Below are positions 42,659-51,048 of a DNA stretch of 51,048 bases, in pieces. Under the pieces are notes generated by a model. That model was not told where the DNA came from. It saw only the letters and a list, made by a program, of their open reading frames with translations, and searched no databases. Positions within the stretch are counted from its first letter, which is position 1; each line of letters opens with the position of its first letter. Origin of the DNA: an uncultured Bacteroidales bacterium (lineage in GTDB: Bacteria; Bacteroidota; Bacteroidia; Bacteroidales; UBA932); NCBI GenBank assembly GCA_944323775.1, contig CALUTT010000002.1:1-51048 (forward strand). The letters run 5' to 3'. The position numbers were made by a program, and so were the translations under genes.

Positions 42659-43393
42659 ATGAATTACAGAAGCGCAATCATCACACTCGCATCTGCCGCA
42701 CTGGCGCAGACAGCGGCCACCGCACAGGATCTCACCCCGTTTTTCCCGTCAGTGCCGGGGACCGTACTCGAATACACCCAGACAGACTCTGAGGGCAACC
42801 CGCTGATGTCTCTCAGAGATTCCCTCGCAGAGTTCAGCGGAAACTTCAATGACGGGCGCGCGGTGATAATCCAGAGCGGCAGATACCTGACCGACACGAT
42901 TGTGGTCAAGGGCCGAGAGCCATTCAGGTTCATTGACGCCGAGGTCATCGCAGACATGGGCTCGCTGATGGAAGAGTCTCTCTCCGACATGATGAAACAG
43001 GCTATCACTATGGCAGGCGGCGAGGAAAGCGACCTCGCGGAAGTCGACGAGATCACAAGCGACGTGACTGTCTCGGGAGAGTGCCGCGGAATACCGGCCG
43101 AACTTACGGTCGGCATGAAACTGCCGGACTACAAGATGACGGTCAGAATCATGTTCATGAAAATGACAGTCAACTGCAAGAACAGAAAGGTTGTCGGACG
43201 GGAGGAACTTTCGACACCCGCCGGCACATTCGACTGTTTCATAGTAGAGGAGACGACTTCGGTCAGGACCATGATGACCAACACGAAAGCCACATCCAGG
43301 ACCTGGTATGCCAGAGGCTTGGGAATGGTCAGGCGGGAACTGATGGAAGGGAAGAAACTTGCAAGCACGACGCAGCTGACTGCTATACACTGA
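42659..43393 (+). CDS. TapB/DUF3108-like secreted protein
   Basis: A 244-residue exported protein (signal RSAIITLASAALAQTAATAQ) with no membrane helix afterwards. The C-terminal region TPAGTFDCFIVEE and SRTWYARGLGMVRRE matches the protein at 35187-35858 and is typical of TapB/DUF3108-like periplasmic proteins of unknown role. The N-terminal half (VPGTVLEYTQTDSEGNPL) starts a beta sheet; the middle has an acidic insertion (AGGEESDLAEVDEITSDV). It lies 11 bases after the XRE gene in the same direction and so may be part of that regulator's operon. Confidence 0.72.
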   Translation: MNYRSAIITLASAALAQTAATAQDLTPFFPSVPGTVLEYTQTDSEGNPLMSLRDSLAEFSGNFNDGRAVIIQSGRYLTDTIVVKGREPFRFIDAEVIADMGSLMEESLSDMMKQAITMAGGEESDLAEVDEITSDVTVSGECRGIPAELTVGMKLPDYKMTVRIMFMKMTVNCKNRKVVGREELSTPAGTFDCFIVEETTSVRTMMTNTKATSRTWYARGLGMVRRELMEGKKLASTTQLTAIH

Positions 43394-43423
43394 CGGAGCG
43401 ATTCATAAGTGCCGCAAAAATGT

Positions 43424-43431
43424 TATATTTG
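43424..43431 (+). promoter_or_regulatory. -7 box of the GH97 gene
   Basis: TATATTTG matches TAnnTTTG, 29 bases before the ATG at 43461. Confidence 0.6.
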
Positions 43432-43460
43432 CACAATTGCATAATTAACACATAGCGACC

Positions 43461-45389
43461 ATGATTCAACCCCTTTCCATTCTGCTTGCCGCGGTAGCCG
43501 TACTGGGCAGCCCGGACGGGAAGCTCAGCGTCAGGCTCGAGCAGACTCCCGATTCCAAAATTCTCTACTCTGTGGAATATGCCGGCCAGACCATGCTCAC
43601 TCCTTCGACGCTGGGACTCGTCGGTCAGGACTGCGACTATTCTCTTCTCACCTACACCGGAGTCGACAGCCAGGCCGTAAAGGTTGACTACAGGCTCGAC
43701 AGGATCAAGGCATCCAGGATTCAGCATGACGCCGTCAGGTACATGACTCATTTCAAGACTCCCCAGGGACGCCTGCTTGACATCGAGTGGCACATCAGCG
43801 ACAACGACGTGGCATTCCGCTACTGCATACCGCGCGACACCGATACCGGCAGCATCAGGGTAATGAGGGAAGAGACAAGTTTCGACTTCCCGGAAGGTAC
43901 GACGACCTACCTCTGCCCGCAGAGCGATGCCATGATAGGCTGGAAGCGCACGAAGCCCAGCTATGAAGAATATTACAAGTGTGCCGCGCCGCTCGGGGAG
44001 AAATCCCAGTTCGGGCACGGCTTCACGTTCCCATGCCTGTTCAACACGCCGGCCGGATGGGTCCTCGTCAGCGAGACCGGAGTGGACAGCAGATACTGCG
44101 GATCCAGGCTTGAAGACTACACCGCCGGGAAAGGCTACAGGCTTGCTTTCCCTATGCCGGAAGAGAACAACGGCAACGGAACGGTTGAACCTGCGTTCGC
44201 ACTGCCCGGATGCACCCCATGGAGGACTATTACCGTAGGCAACGACCTTGCACCGATCGTCGAGACCACAATCGCCTTCGACGTCGTTGAGCCGAAATAC
44301 GAAAGCCGGTACGACTACCGTTTCGGCAAGAGCACATGGAGCTGGATAATATGGCAGGACGCAAGCTGCAACTATGACGACCAGGTGACATACATCGACT
44401 TCGCTTCAGAGATGGGATACCCCTACTGCCTCGTGGACGCCTTCTGGGACCAGAACATCGGACGCGACAGGATAGAGGAACTCTCGCGCTACGCCCGCAG
44501 CAAGGGAGTGTCGCTTTTCCTCTGGTACTCTTCGAGCGGATGGTGGAACGACATCTCGCAGAGCCCCGTGAACATAATGAGCGACCACATTGCCAGGAAG
44601 CAGGAAATGCGCTGGCTCCAGAGCATAGGTGTCAAGGGCATCAAGGTAGACTTCTTCGGAGGCGACAAGCAGGAGACCATGCGCCTCTACGAGAGCATCC
44701 TCAGCGATGCGGACGACTGCGGCCTGATGGTCATCTTCCATGGATGCACAATTCCGAGAGGATGGGAAAGGATGTATCCGAACTATGTCGGCAGCGAAGC
44801 CGTCAGAGCATCGGAGAACCTTATTTTCTCACAATACGAATGCGATATCGAGGCGGTCAACGCAACCATCCACCCCTTCGTCCGCAATGCCCTGGGATGT
44901 ATGGAATTCGGAGGAACGATTCTGAACAAGAGGCTTGACCGGGCAAACGGGAAACCCCGTCCGAACGGACGCATAGGAGGCACCGAAAGGAAGACCAGCG
45001 ACGCATTCGAGATTGCCACGGCCGTAATATTCCAGAATCCCATCCAGAACTTCGCCTTGGCACCCAACAACCTGGAAGACGCTCCGGAGGCTGCAATGGA
45101 CTTCATGCGCAGAGTACCCACCACATGGGACGAGACCCGCTACATCGCCGGCACTCCTTCACGCAGCGCCGTGATAGCAAGGCGCAGCAATGACACCTGG
45201 TACGTCGGAGCCATCAACGCCGTCGAGGAGGAACTGAGCATCGACGTCAACGAAATCGCATCCATGCTCGGCATGTCGGAGGCCGTCGCACTTCATACCG
45301 TCGACGGAAAACTGATTCGCGAAGAGGGGAAATTCCGCAAGCCGATCAAGGTTTCCGCCAATGACGGCGCGGTTCTGATACTCAGATAA
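43461..45389 (+). CDS. GH97 family glycoside hydrolase (alpha-galactosidase/alpha-glucosidase)
   Basis: A 642-residue exported glycosidase with an N-terminal GH97 beta-supersandwich (~15-275), a catalytic (beta/alpha)8 barrel (~280-560) and a C-terminal beta domain. Typical segments are FGKSTWSWIIWQDASCNYDDQVTYIDFASEMGYPY (in two parts), LFLWYSSSGWWND and VKGIKVDFFGGDKQE. D397 in KVDFF occupies the position of the nucleophilic Asp of the retaining, alpha-galactosidase-like branch of GH97, rather than the inverting SusB branch. A retaining alpha-galactosidase is therefore the better guess. It should be periplasmic (weak signal MIQPLSILLAAVAVLGS). It converges on the next gene with an 8-base overlap. 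Confidence 0.9.
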   Translation: MIQPLSILLAAVAVLGSPDGKLSVRLEQTPDSKILYSVEYAGQTMLTPSTLGLVGQDCDYSLLTYTGVDSQAVKVDYRLDRIKASRIQHDAVRYMTHFKTPQGRLLDIEWHISDNDVAFRYCIPRDTDTGSIRVMREETSFDFPEGTTTYLCPQSDAMIGWKRTKPSYEEYYKCAAPLGEKSQFGHGFTFPCLFNTPAGWVLVSETGVDSRYCGSRLEDYTAGKGYRLAFPMPEENNGNGTVEPAFALPGCTPWRTITVGNDLAPIVETTIAFDVVEPKYESRYDYRFGKSTWSWIIWQDASCNYDDQVTYIDFASEMGYPYCLVDAFWDQNIGRDRIEELSRYARSKGVSLFLWYSSSGWWNDISQSPVNIMSDHIARKQEMRWLQSIGVKGIKVDFFGGDKQETMRLYESILSDADDCGLMVIFHGCTIPRGWERMYPNYVGSEAVRASENLIFSQYECDIEAVNATIHPFVRNALGCMEFGGTILNKRLDRANGKPRPNGRIGGTERKTSDAFEIATAVIFQNPIQNFALAPNNLEDAPEAAMDFMRRVPTTWDETRYIAGTPSRSAVIARRSNDTWYVGAINAVEEELSIDVNEIASMLGMSEAVALHTVDGKLIREEGKFRKPIKVSANDGAVLILR

Positions 45390-46263
45390 AGAACACCAGT
45401 TTCTTCATATAGGAGACGAACTTGTCATAAGTGCCGAGTTCGTCTTCTTTCGTTGATGCAGCGCAGAGCCTGAAAGACTCTCTGGCAGAGGGCTTGCAGA
45501 CCAGCAGCAGCATGCCGTCACTTCTTTCGAAACGGCTGATGTGCGCCGGACGGAACTTGATGCCTGTTCCGATAGACACATCCTCGCTCCCGTCATTGGC
45601 CGACCATGTACTCCATACCGAGATATATCTTCTGCCGACATCGACGGTATCGGCATCGCCGCATGCGAGCCCGCATACGAAGGGAAGTTCCTTGCCAGAA
45701 AGCTCGCTCACGGTCAGACAGGCGTCCCTGCCCCTGTCCTGCATTTCAAGCCGCATGCAGATGTCGTATCTGGCCCCCATGAACTCCACTCCGTATGCTA
45801 CCAGTTCGGCATAGCTTCCGTCCCTTGTGCGGCCGACTCTGGCAGTACGTCCTTCCGTAGCCTTGAGACGCACGAGTTCACTGCCGTCCCAAAGGCCAAT
45901 GCCTCCGAAACCGAGAGTCCTGCCCACGTCATAGGCATCGACTCCGGCACCCTCAAGCAGAGTCTGTTCACGGCTGGGATACCAGCGGTACTTTTCAAGT
46001 TCCAGTCCCCTGCCGTCCTTTGAGTAAAGGTCTATGGCCCCGCTGTCGTTGAAGTACAGCCTCAGGGCGAAATACCTGTTTTCCACGGCGGGGCCGCTGT
46101 GCCCCACCGAACCGAACAGCACAGGCGAGGCAGATACGATTTCGCTGACCTGCAGGCTGTCGGAACGCATGAAAAGGCTCGTGGCGGTCTGCGCACGACA
46201 GAATGCCCCGGCGCAGAGCGCCAGGGCAGCAACAGCAATACGGTGCATCGTTATGGCGTTCAT
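45382..46263 (-). CDS. Exported DUF4861-like protein
   Basis: A 293-residue secreted beta-sandwich protein (signal HRIAVAALALCAGAFCRAQ). The segment VGHSGPAVENRYFALRLYFNDSGAIDLYSKDGRGLELEKYRWYP-type pattern, seen around residues 52-95, matches what I know of DUF4861 proteins found in polysaccharide utilisation clusters. No catalytic residue can be assigned. Two in-frame starts exist; the TATCTTTA box at 46278-46271 is 8 bases before the first and 23 before the second (46248), so the second may be used. It is convergent with GH97, overlapping by 8 bases, and 21 bases downstream of nrdG. Confidence 0.65.
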   Translation of the reverse strand: MNAITMHRIAVAALALCAGAFCRAQTATSLFMRSDSLQVSEIVSASPVLFGSVGHSGPAVENRYFALRLYFNDSGAIDLYSKDGRGLELEKYRWYPSREQTLLEGAGVDAYDVGRTLGFGGIGLWDGSELVRLKATEGRTARVGRTRDGSYAELVAYGVEFMGARYDICMRLEMQDRGRDACLTVSELSGKELPFVCGLACGDADTVDVGRRYISVWSTWSANDGSEDVSIGTGIKFRPAHISRFERSDGMLLLVCKPSARESFRLCAASTKEDELGTYDKFVSYMKKLVFFI

Positions 46264-46284
46264 GACACCGTAAAGATAGTGATT

Positions 46285-46743
46285 TTATCGGTTTTTCCTC
46301 CAGAAACGGGAGGTAATGTCCTCCCCGTGGTGATAAAGCCTCTGGTTCGTGCTCCGTTCATTCAGAGGGCCGCACTCGGCACGGTACGGACCGACCTTCA
46401 CATAGTCGAACAGCCCGCTGATCCAGTCCTCGACATTTTCGCGGCCGCTGTACAGAGCAAGCTCGATGCCGGGGTGAGAGGTCTTCACATGCAGGGCAGC
46501 CTCCCTGAGAGCATCCGGATCGGCCCCCTCGCCAAGAAACAGAAAGCAGTCGACACCGAAATTGGAACTGATCATCTCGTCGATTGCCTCCGGTGTAAGT
46601 TCCTCCCCCATGTCACGCTTGAGGAAAGGAGAATGGCACCCGGGACAGTTTCCCTGGCAGTTCGTTATCTCCACCGCCAGAGACACCCTGTCCGGAATCT
46701 CTTCGAGGACTATGTCTGTAAGTTCAGGGATATACTTGATCAT
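46285..46743 (-). CDS. nrdG: Anaerobic ribonucleotide reductase activating protein
   Basis: A radical-SAM enzyme that generates the glycyl radical on NrdD. I start at 46743 (MIKYIPELTDIVLEEIP), giving 152 residues. The ATG overlaps the nrdD stop as ATGA. The cluster motif is CQGNCPGC (C29, C33, C36, Cx3Cx2C), followed by HSPFL. GEGADPDALREA and the YSGRENVEDWISGLFDYVKVGPY segment are typical of NrdG. The frame can be read upstream inside nrdD but that part has no meaning. Confidence 0.94.
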   Translation of the reverse strand: MIKYIPELTDIVLEEIPDRVSLAVEITNCQGNCPGCHSPFLKRDMGEELTPEAIDEMISSNFGVDCFLFLGEGADPDALREAALHVKTSHPGIELALYSGRENVEDWISGLFDYVKVGPYRAECGPLNERSTNQRLYHHGEDITSRFWRKNR

Positions 46744-48950
46744 TGCTGTCCGTCTGCATGAGCATAGTAGCGCTTGTGAGCCTCCACCTGGCGCGGCTCG
46801 GCAAACGAAGACACTCTCTTCAGATAGCCAATCACCCTGGTCAGGTAGTCGATGTTGGTGCTGCCGCACTTGGGACACTTGTCGAGGGTATCCTTGCTGA
46901 TATAGCCGCAATCGTTGCACACGGTGTTGCGAACATTGAATGTGAAGTAGTTCGTCCCGTAGTGGGCCGCAACGTTCAGCAGTTTCCGGTACTGGTCCTT
47001 CGAGAGATGCTCTGCCAGGTTCATGTGGAGGGCGGAGCCGCCGTCGAGATACTTTACGAAAGACTCGCCGTGAAGCTTGAACTTGTCGATGATGGACACC
47101 ATGTCATCCTCCGGATTGTAGAAATACGAGCTGTAGAGATTGTGCTTGGACGATACGAAATAACCATCTTTCTTGTCCCACTTGTAGTTCTTGGCGGCAA
47201 GGTTCTCGGCAGGCACGAACTCCGTGTTGAACATGGCCTCGGGCGTGCGGTCCTTGCGGTTGCTGATGTTGATGGTCTCGAGCACGTGGTTCACGAAATC
47301 ATTGTACTCCTTGTTCGGCGTGATCTCGAGGCCGAGGAACTCGGCAGCCTCGGTGAGCCCGTTGACACCTACGGTCAGGTACTGCTTCTTCATGTCGATG
47401 AAACCCGCATTGTACACGTCCAGCATGTCAGCCTTGAAGAAATCCTTTATTATCTCGTTGAAGGCCATCTGGTACTTGTGCACGCGCTCGGTCATCTCGG
47501 TAATATCCTTGCAGATGTAGTTGTTGTAAAGATCCTCCTTGTCATAGAACTGGGAGTTGGGGTCAAGCGGCTTTCCGGCAGACAGCGTGACTCCCCTGCG
47601 CTCAAGGAAGTACCTGCGCACGGAATCCTGGATAAGGCGGTTGAGATTGATCGTCATCACTGACTTGGAACCTGTCGCCACGGACGCGGTGCCCATCGAA
47701 TACTGGTGGGTGGTATGGTTGTGCTCGGTATCCTTGCGGTCCTCGAGGTCTGTCAGGCTGTTGCGCAGACGGCAGCAGCTTGAAAGCGAATCCGGACTGT
47801 TTGATATATAGCAGAAGAAACTGTGCCCCTTGGACCACATCTCGGCAGTGAAATCGGCGTAATCCTTGTCAAGATAATCATCACCTCCGTCGGTGAGCAG
47901 CGCCATGGTCTCGACGGGGAAGGTCAGGATATAGTGGTTGCGCTCCTCGTTGAACCAGTTCATGAAGTGCCTCTGGAGCCAGTCAAGAGTCTCCCATTTC
48001 GGTGCGCTGCCGTCAGGGAAGCGGAAATCGCCGAACACTCCCTGGAAATAGTTCTTGTCGAAATAGCTGATGTTCCAGAATACGGTCTGGTATCCCCTGT
48101 TGCCGGCAGGCATGTTCATCGAATGGATCACCTGCTGGAAATAGTTGTCGATGACCTTTACGAGAGTGCGCTTCTTGACGTTCAGTTCCACGACATCTTC
48201 CAGATGGTCGAGATAGTCGTCACCATAGTCCTTGCGGATGAAGTAGTCCATATACATCAGGAACTCCGGAGTGGCGACTGCACCCATGAACTGCGATGAG
48301 ATTGAATACACGAGATTGATGAATTCACCGCAGAACGACTTCAGGTCGGTAGGGGCAATCGACACGCCGCCGAGTTCCTTGAGTCCACTGATAAGGAACG
48401 GATACATCGTGATCGCGACACAGTATGGGAAGCCCGGGGTGCCGCTCTCGTCATGCTTGTACAGCACGTGCGAATTGAGATCGGCAAGATACTGGTCAGC
48501 CAGGCTGCGCCCGTACATCGTCTTGATCTTGTCGCACATGATATAGCGGTTCTGCTTTATGTTGTTCTCCTTGTAGAGTTCGTTGCCGAGGGTCACGATG
48601 TTCTTGCGGGTGACGTTGGCATTGGAGTCGAACTTGGAGCCCGTTGCCGCATTGGACGCTGCGATGTAGTCCTTGATGAAGTCACGCTTCTTGCGCAGGT
48701 CTATTCCGGCGTCGAAAGTCTCTATGTAGGCGTGTGCGACCTTCTTGTTGATGGACATCAGAGACTCCTCCACCTGACGGCGTATCTCGGCGCTGGTGAT
48801 GCCCTCGTAGATATACAGATTATTGATGATAGACACTACAATTGCGTCGTCGCAATATTCGCGCGCGGTCTTGTACGCCTGGTGTATTCCCCTCGCAAGT
48901 TTCGCCTTGTCGAATTCCTCAATCGAACCGTTTGTTTTCCTGACGTCCAT
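46740..48950 (-). CDS. nrdD: Anaerobic (class III) ribonucleoside-triphosphate reductase
   Basis: Makes dNTPs from NTPs without oxygen, using a glycyl radical. I place the start at 48950 (MDVRKTNGSIEEFDKAKLARGI), giving 736 residues. Residues ~1-90 are an ATP-cone regulatory domain, followed by the ten-stranded reductase barrel (SPDSLSSCCRLRN with the active-site Cys, and GVNGLTEAAEFLG). The C-terminus has the zinc site CNDCGY...CPKC and the radical glycine G708 in RVIGYL. It leads the nrdD-nrdG operon. Upstream are a TAATTTTG promoter and paired GTTATCAACA repeats that may regulate it. Confidence 0.96.
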   Translation of the reverse strand: MDVRKTNGSIEEFDKAKLARGIHQAYKTAREYCDDAIVVSIINNLYIYEGITSAEIRRQVEESLMSINKKVAHAYIETFDAGIDLRKKRDFIKDYIAASNAATGSKFDSNANVTRKNIVTLGNELYKENNIKQNRYIMCDKIKTMYGRSLADQYLADLNSHVLYKHDESGTPGFPYCVAITMYPFLISGLKELGGVSIAPTDLKSFCGEFINLVYSISSQFMGAVATPEFLMYMDYFIRKDYGDDYLDHLEDVVELNVKKRTLVKVIDNYFQQVIHSMNMPAGNRGYQTVFWNISYFDKNYFQGVFGDFRFPDGSAPKWETLDWLQRHFMNWFNEERNHYILTFPVETMALLTDGGDDYLDKDYADFTAEMWSKGHSFFCYISNSPDSLSSCCRLRNSLTDLEDRKDTEHNHTTHQYSMGTASVATGSKSVMTINLNRLIQDSVRRYFLERRGVTLSAGKPLDPNSQFYDKEDLYNNYICKDITEMTERVHKYQMAFNEIIKDFFKADMLDVYNAGFIDMKKQYLTVGVNGLTEAAEFLGLEITPNKEYNDFVNHVLETINISNRKDRTPEAMFNTEFVPAENLAAKNYKWDKKDGYFVSSKHNLYSSYFYNPEDDMVSIIDKFKLHGESFVKYLDGGSALHMNLAEHLSKDQYRKLLNVAAHYGTNYFTFNVRNTVCNDCGYISKDTLDKCPKCGSTNIDYLTRVIGYLKRVSSFAEPRQVEAHKRYYAHADGQQ

Positions 48951-48992
48951 AATTAATATTGAAAGTTTATAAATTCTACGATATGGTTCTGA

Positions 48993-49000
48993 CAAAATTA
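48993..49000 (-). promoter_or_regulatory. -7 box of nrdD
   Basis: The minus strand reads TAATTTTG, matching TAnnTTTG, 42 bases before the nrdD start codon. Confidence 0.6.
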
Positions 49001-49038
49001 GACATATTGTCCCACCGTTGAGAATACACCGCGTCCAA

Positions 49039-49060
49039 GTTATCAACAAGGTTATCAACA
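49039..49060. repeat. Tandem GTTATCAACA repeats upstream of nrdD
   Basis: GTTATCAACA occurs at 49039-49048 and again at 49051-49060, 12 bases start to start. The pair lies about 40-60 bases upstream of the nrdD -7 box, where an activator or repressor could sit. The core TTATCAACA is one base from a DnaA box. It does not look like the palindromic NrdR or FNR sites. Confidence 0.5.
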
Positions 49061-49087
49061 GTGCCCTGCAAAGGCTTTGCAGGGCAC
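49061..49087. repeat. 27-base perfect palindrome between nrdD and the SusC-like gene
   Basis: GTGCCCTGCAAAG (49061-49073), one base, then its exact complement (49075-49087). It follows the SusC-like stop codon by 21 bases on the minus strand and can form a strong RNA hairpin, but no T run follows on either strand. It could be a terminator of unusual form or a protein-binding site. It abuts the GTTATCAACA pair. Confidence 0.6.
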
Positions 49088-49107
49088 TTCAAAGCGATAT
49101 TGAGGCA

Positions 49108-51048
49108 TCAGATCGTGATGCTGACTCCGATGACGGCCTTCCGCATCGTCGGATAGGCCCCGTTGTCGAAGCCTGTCTCATAAGGGTGCATGGCACCCAG
49201 CGCCGTGGACGGATCAAGTCCGGGATAGGATGTGAAGGTAAAGAAGTCGTCGAGCGACACGAACAGGCGCAGCTTCTCTATGCAGGCCCTGCGGGTGATG
49301 CGCGAGGGCAGCGTATATCCGAACTGCAGCTGCCTGATACGCAGGAAAGAGCCGTCGAACACCATGGCGGAAGACGACCTGAATACCGCCCCGGACGTCT
49401 GTATCCCGACCGAAGGATATTCACTGCCGGCACCTGAGGCGAAGATATCAGGCATGTTGCAGCCGAGAAGGTTGGCCCCGTAGAAGATGTCCGCGCCCGC
49501 AAGACCGGAAGCCACCACGGACAGGTCGAAACCCCGGTACGAGACGTCCGCGAAAAAGCCGAAATTCCATGAGGGGATGCCGCTGCCGATAATGTCGGCA
49601 CCGTCACCCTCGAACCCGTCTCCGCCAAGATAGCGGTATCCCGAGAAACTCCAGACCGGCATGCCCTGCATGCATGTGGCCTTGGCCATGGTGAGGGTAG
49701 TCTCCTTTGAGATCCCGGCTACACCCTCGTCCATACCCGTACAGGAATTCTTCAGATATGAGACATTGGCCCCTAACGAATAGTCCACGCCTCCGCGGCT
49801 GTCACGCCACGACAGTCCCAGTTCTGCGCCAAGGTTGCGTACGCCGACAGAGAAACTCCGTAACGGGCTCACCATGGCCTGCGAGTAAGCGTATGAGGCC
49901 TGCTTGTCGAACAGGTCGAAAGCGGCAACGAGCCTTCCGTCCAGGAACTCAAGGTCCGCACCGATGTCGGAATGCGTCAGAGGCCTCAGAACCGCCTCAT
50001 CTGAACCTCCATCACCGGAAGCCCTCTGGAACAGGCCGTATGAAGCCCTGAGCCTGATGAACTCCCAGGGCCGCCACCCGGCGGAAAGCGATGCCGACAA
50101 TGCGGCCGGATATGAATACGAAGACAGATATGGCAGTCCTCCCGAACAAGTGTATCTGCCAGATCCCCATGCGAACCTTGCGTTCACCTCAATCTTTCCT
50201 CCGTAAGCATAGCCCAGGTCGAGCCAGGCGGTATTGCGCCTTGCCAGTGACGATGCACCAGCCTCCCCCACCGCAACTGCGCCTTCCGTATTCATGTTCC
50301 TGAAATCATATCCCAGCGCAGCGGCAATGCAGTGGTCCGAGAATCCGCGCGAATATGAAATCCGGCTGTCCCACTGTATATCCTTGACCGTAGCGCCAAG
50401 CGCAAAGCTCGGGTCCCCGAAGCGGTAGCCTACCTGTGTCCGGAAAGCGAGCCCGTCGAGGATGTCCGCCTCGGCATAGGTGATGCCGGCAAGCGCATCG
50501 AGAAGGTTCCTGGACCCTTCAAGTTCGCGTATTACGGCAAGAGGATTGGAAAGCGTACCTTCCGGAGCAGCGTCCGGGGACGCTTCCAGAAGCGGAGACA
50601 TGCGCAGCGCATCCGAAACCAGGGTGTTTTCCTGCCCGAGCACGGCTCCGCGGCTACGGTGCGAGTAGTTGTTGGAAGTTCCTATCTCGAGCCACCCGAA
50701 AGGTCTGTACCATGCGTTAAACTGCACCGACATGCGGTCAAACAGGTCAGAACTGCGCGGCATGATTCCGTCTTCGCGGACATAGCCCAGCGCTGCATAT
50801 ACGCCGGCATTGCGCATTGATGCCCTGACATCCAGATTATGCCTCATCGCCCATCCCGCAGAGCCGAGCAGCTCCCCTATCCAGTCCGTACCGGCAGCAG
50901 AGGCCGGATCATAATCCAGTCCAGAGTAACCCGAATAAGTCTCCGCGTCCATATGGCGGGGCCAGTGCCCCAGCGATTCGGACACATACTGTTCGCTGTA
51001 GCCTACGGAGTCCCCTTTTCCGGAAGATGCCTTCTTCGTATTCTCAAT
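49108..51048 (-). CDS. SusC/RagA-like TonB-dependent outer-membrane receptor (N-terminus beyond the window)
   Basis: The 3' part, 646 codons, of a TonB-dependent receptor gene. The frame is open through the edge at 51048 (reading IENTKKASSGKGDSVGYSEQ), so no start lies in the window. The content is alternating barrel strands with SusC-type features: FNAWYRPFGWLEIGTSNNYSH, LRASYGLFQRASGDGGSD, FLRIRQLQFGYTLPS, and the near-universal end RLFVSLDDFFTFTSYPGLDP...AYPTMRKAVIGVSITI. The family takes up glycans or peptides with a SusD partner. Neither SusD nor other utilisation genes are visible (SusD normally follows SusC, and here nrdD follows), so this may be a solitary receptor. Confidence 0.9.
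   Translation of the reverse strand: MENTKKASSGKGDSVGYSEQYVSESLGHWPRHMDAETYSGYSGLDYDPASAAGTDWIGELLGSAGWAMRHNLDVRASMRNAGVYAALGYVREDGIMPRSSDLFDRMSVQFNAWYRPFGWLEIGTSNNYSHRSRGAVLGQENTLVSDALRMSPLLEASPDAAPEGTLSNPLAVIRELEGSRNLLDALAGITYAEADILDGLAFRTQVGYRFGDPSFALGATVKDIQWDSRISYSRGFSDHCIAAALGYDFRNMNTEGAVAVGEAGASSLARRNTAWLDLGYAYGGKIEVNARFAWGSGRYTCSGGLPYLSSYSYPAALSASLSAGWRPWEFIRLRASYGLFQRASGDGGSDEAVLRPLTHSDIGADLEFLDGRLVAAFDLFDKQASYAYSQAMVSPLRSFSVGVRNLGAELGLSWRDSRGGVDYSLGANVSYLKNSCTGMDEGVAGISKETTLTMAKATCMQGMPVWSFSGYRYLGGDGFEGDGADIIGSGIPSWNFGFFADVSYRGFDLSVVASGLAGADIFYGANLLGCNMPDIFASGAGSEYPSVGIQTSGAVFRSSSAMVFDGSFLRIRQLQFGYTLPSRITRRACIEKLRLFVSLDDFFTFTSYPGLDPSTALGAMHPYETGFDNGAYPTMRKAVIGVSITI

Noticed and set aside
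49039-49060. TTATCAACA pair as part of a replication origin
   Set aside because: Only two imperfect DnaA-like boxes, no AT-rich unwinding region, and no dnaA/dnaN or gidA nearby.

Overview
ORGANISM. The window comes from a member of the Bacteroidales, or a close relative in the phylum Bacteroidota, with G+C a little above half by eye. The evidence is the gene families and the promoters. Families include a type III glutamine synthetase, DUF5606, DUF3276 (PUR-alpha-like), a 300-residue NusB, a SusC-type TonB receptor, GH97, class III ribonucleotide reductase and a 6S-type RNA next to zapA. Promoters are of the Bacteroides type (TAnnTTTG at -7, in three places with TTTG or CTTG exactly 19 bases upstream). 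Ribosome-binding sites are mostly weak and there are many 4-base ATGA overlaps. Oxygen-independent NrdD/NrdG indicates anaerobic life. The genus cannot be settled from the window; Rikenellaceae-like or uncultured gut Bacteroidales are guesses. LAYOUT. 1-8.8 kb: tgt (cut by the edge), a nucleoside/H+ symporter, a five-gene polyamine uptake operon (outer-membrane barrel, potA, potB, potC, potD) and a MalY/PatB C-S lyase. 8.8-9.36 kb: tRNA-Phe and an AT-rich stretch that may encode an unknown structured RNA. 9.4-15.4 kb: an unknown gene with thiL, then the glutamine synthetase gene glnN, then nadE. The glnN 5' region carries what looks like a complete ribosome-mediated attenuator with a glutamine-rich leader peptide. 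15.3-19.4 kb: lysA, lysC, a secreted CE1-type esterase and rnpB. 19.4-23.9 kb: the housekeeping operon nusB-yajC-ybbR-coaE-DUF5606-rimO. 23.9-27.5 kb: DUF3276, an MTA/SAH-type deaminase, purine nucleoside phosphorylase, and a di-iron hemerythrin/LuxR fusion regulator. 27.5-31.7 kb: dsbD, rny, a 6S-like RNA, zapA and a coiled-coil partner. 31.7-37.6 kb: envelope genes, including OmpA, a DUF3869-like lipoprotein, and a four-gene operon in which YjbH appears split into two genes. 37.6-46.3 kb: a small unknown gene, an aminotransferase, an SGNH-NodB fusion esterase/deacetylase, a Nim-like flavoprotein, a membrane-anchored deoxyribosyltransferase-like protein, an integral membrane protein with its XRE regulator, a TapB-like secreted protein, GH97 and a DUF4861-like protein. 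46.3-51 kb: nrdG, nrdD and the 3' part of a SusC-like receptor running off the edge. HIGHLIGHTS. The best candidate for an undescribed system is the minus-strand leader of glnN (13092-13352). It has a perfectly spaced promoter, a Shine-Dalgarno-led 28-codon ORF with eight Gln codons, a strong terminator just before glnN, and complementary segments able to form an antiterminator that a ribosome parked on the leader stop codon would cover. Other items worth attention are the hemerythrin-LuxR fusion, the split YjbH operon containing a gene whose signal peptide only exists if translation starts at a CTG overlapping the previous stop, the terminator 31 bases ahead of rny, the possible RNA at 9024-9334, and a PotD with a C-terminal membrane anchor.
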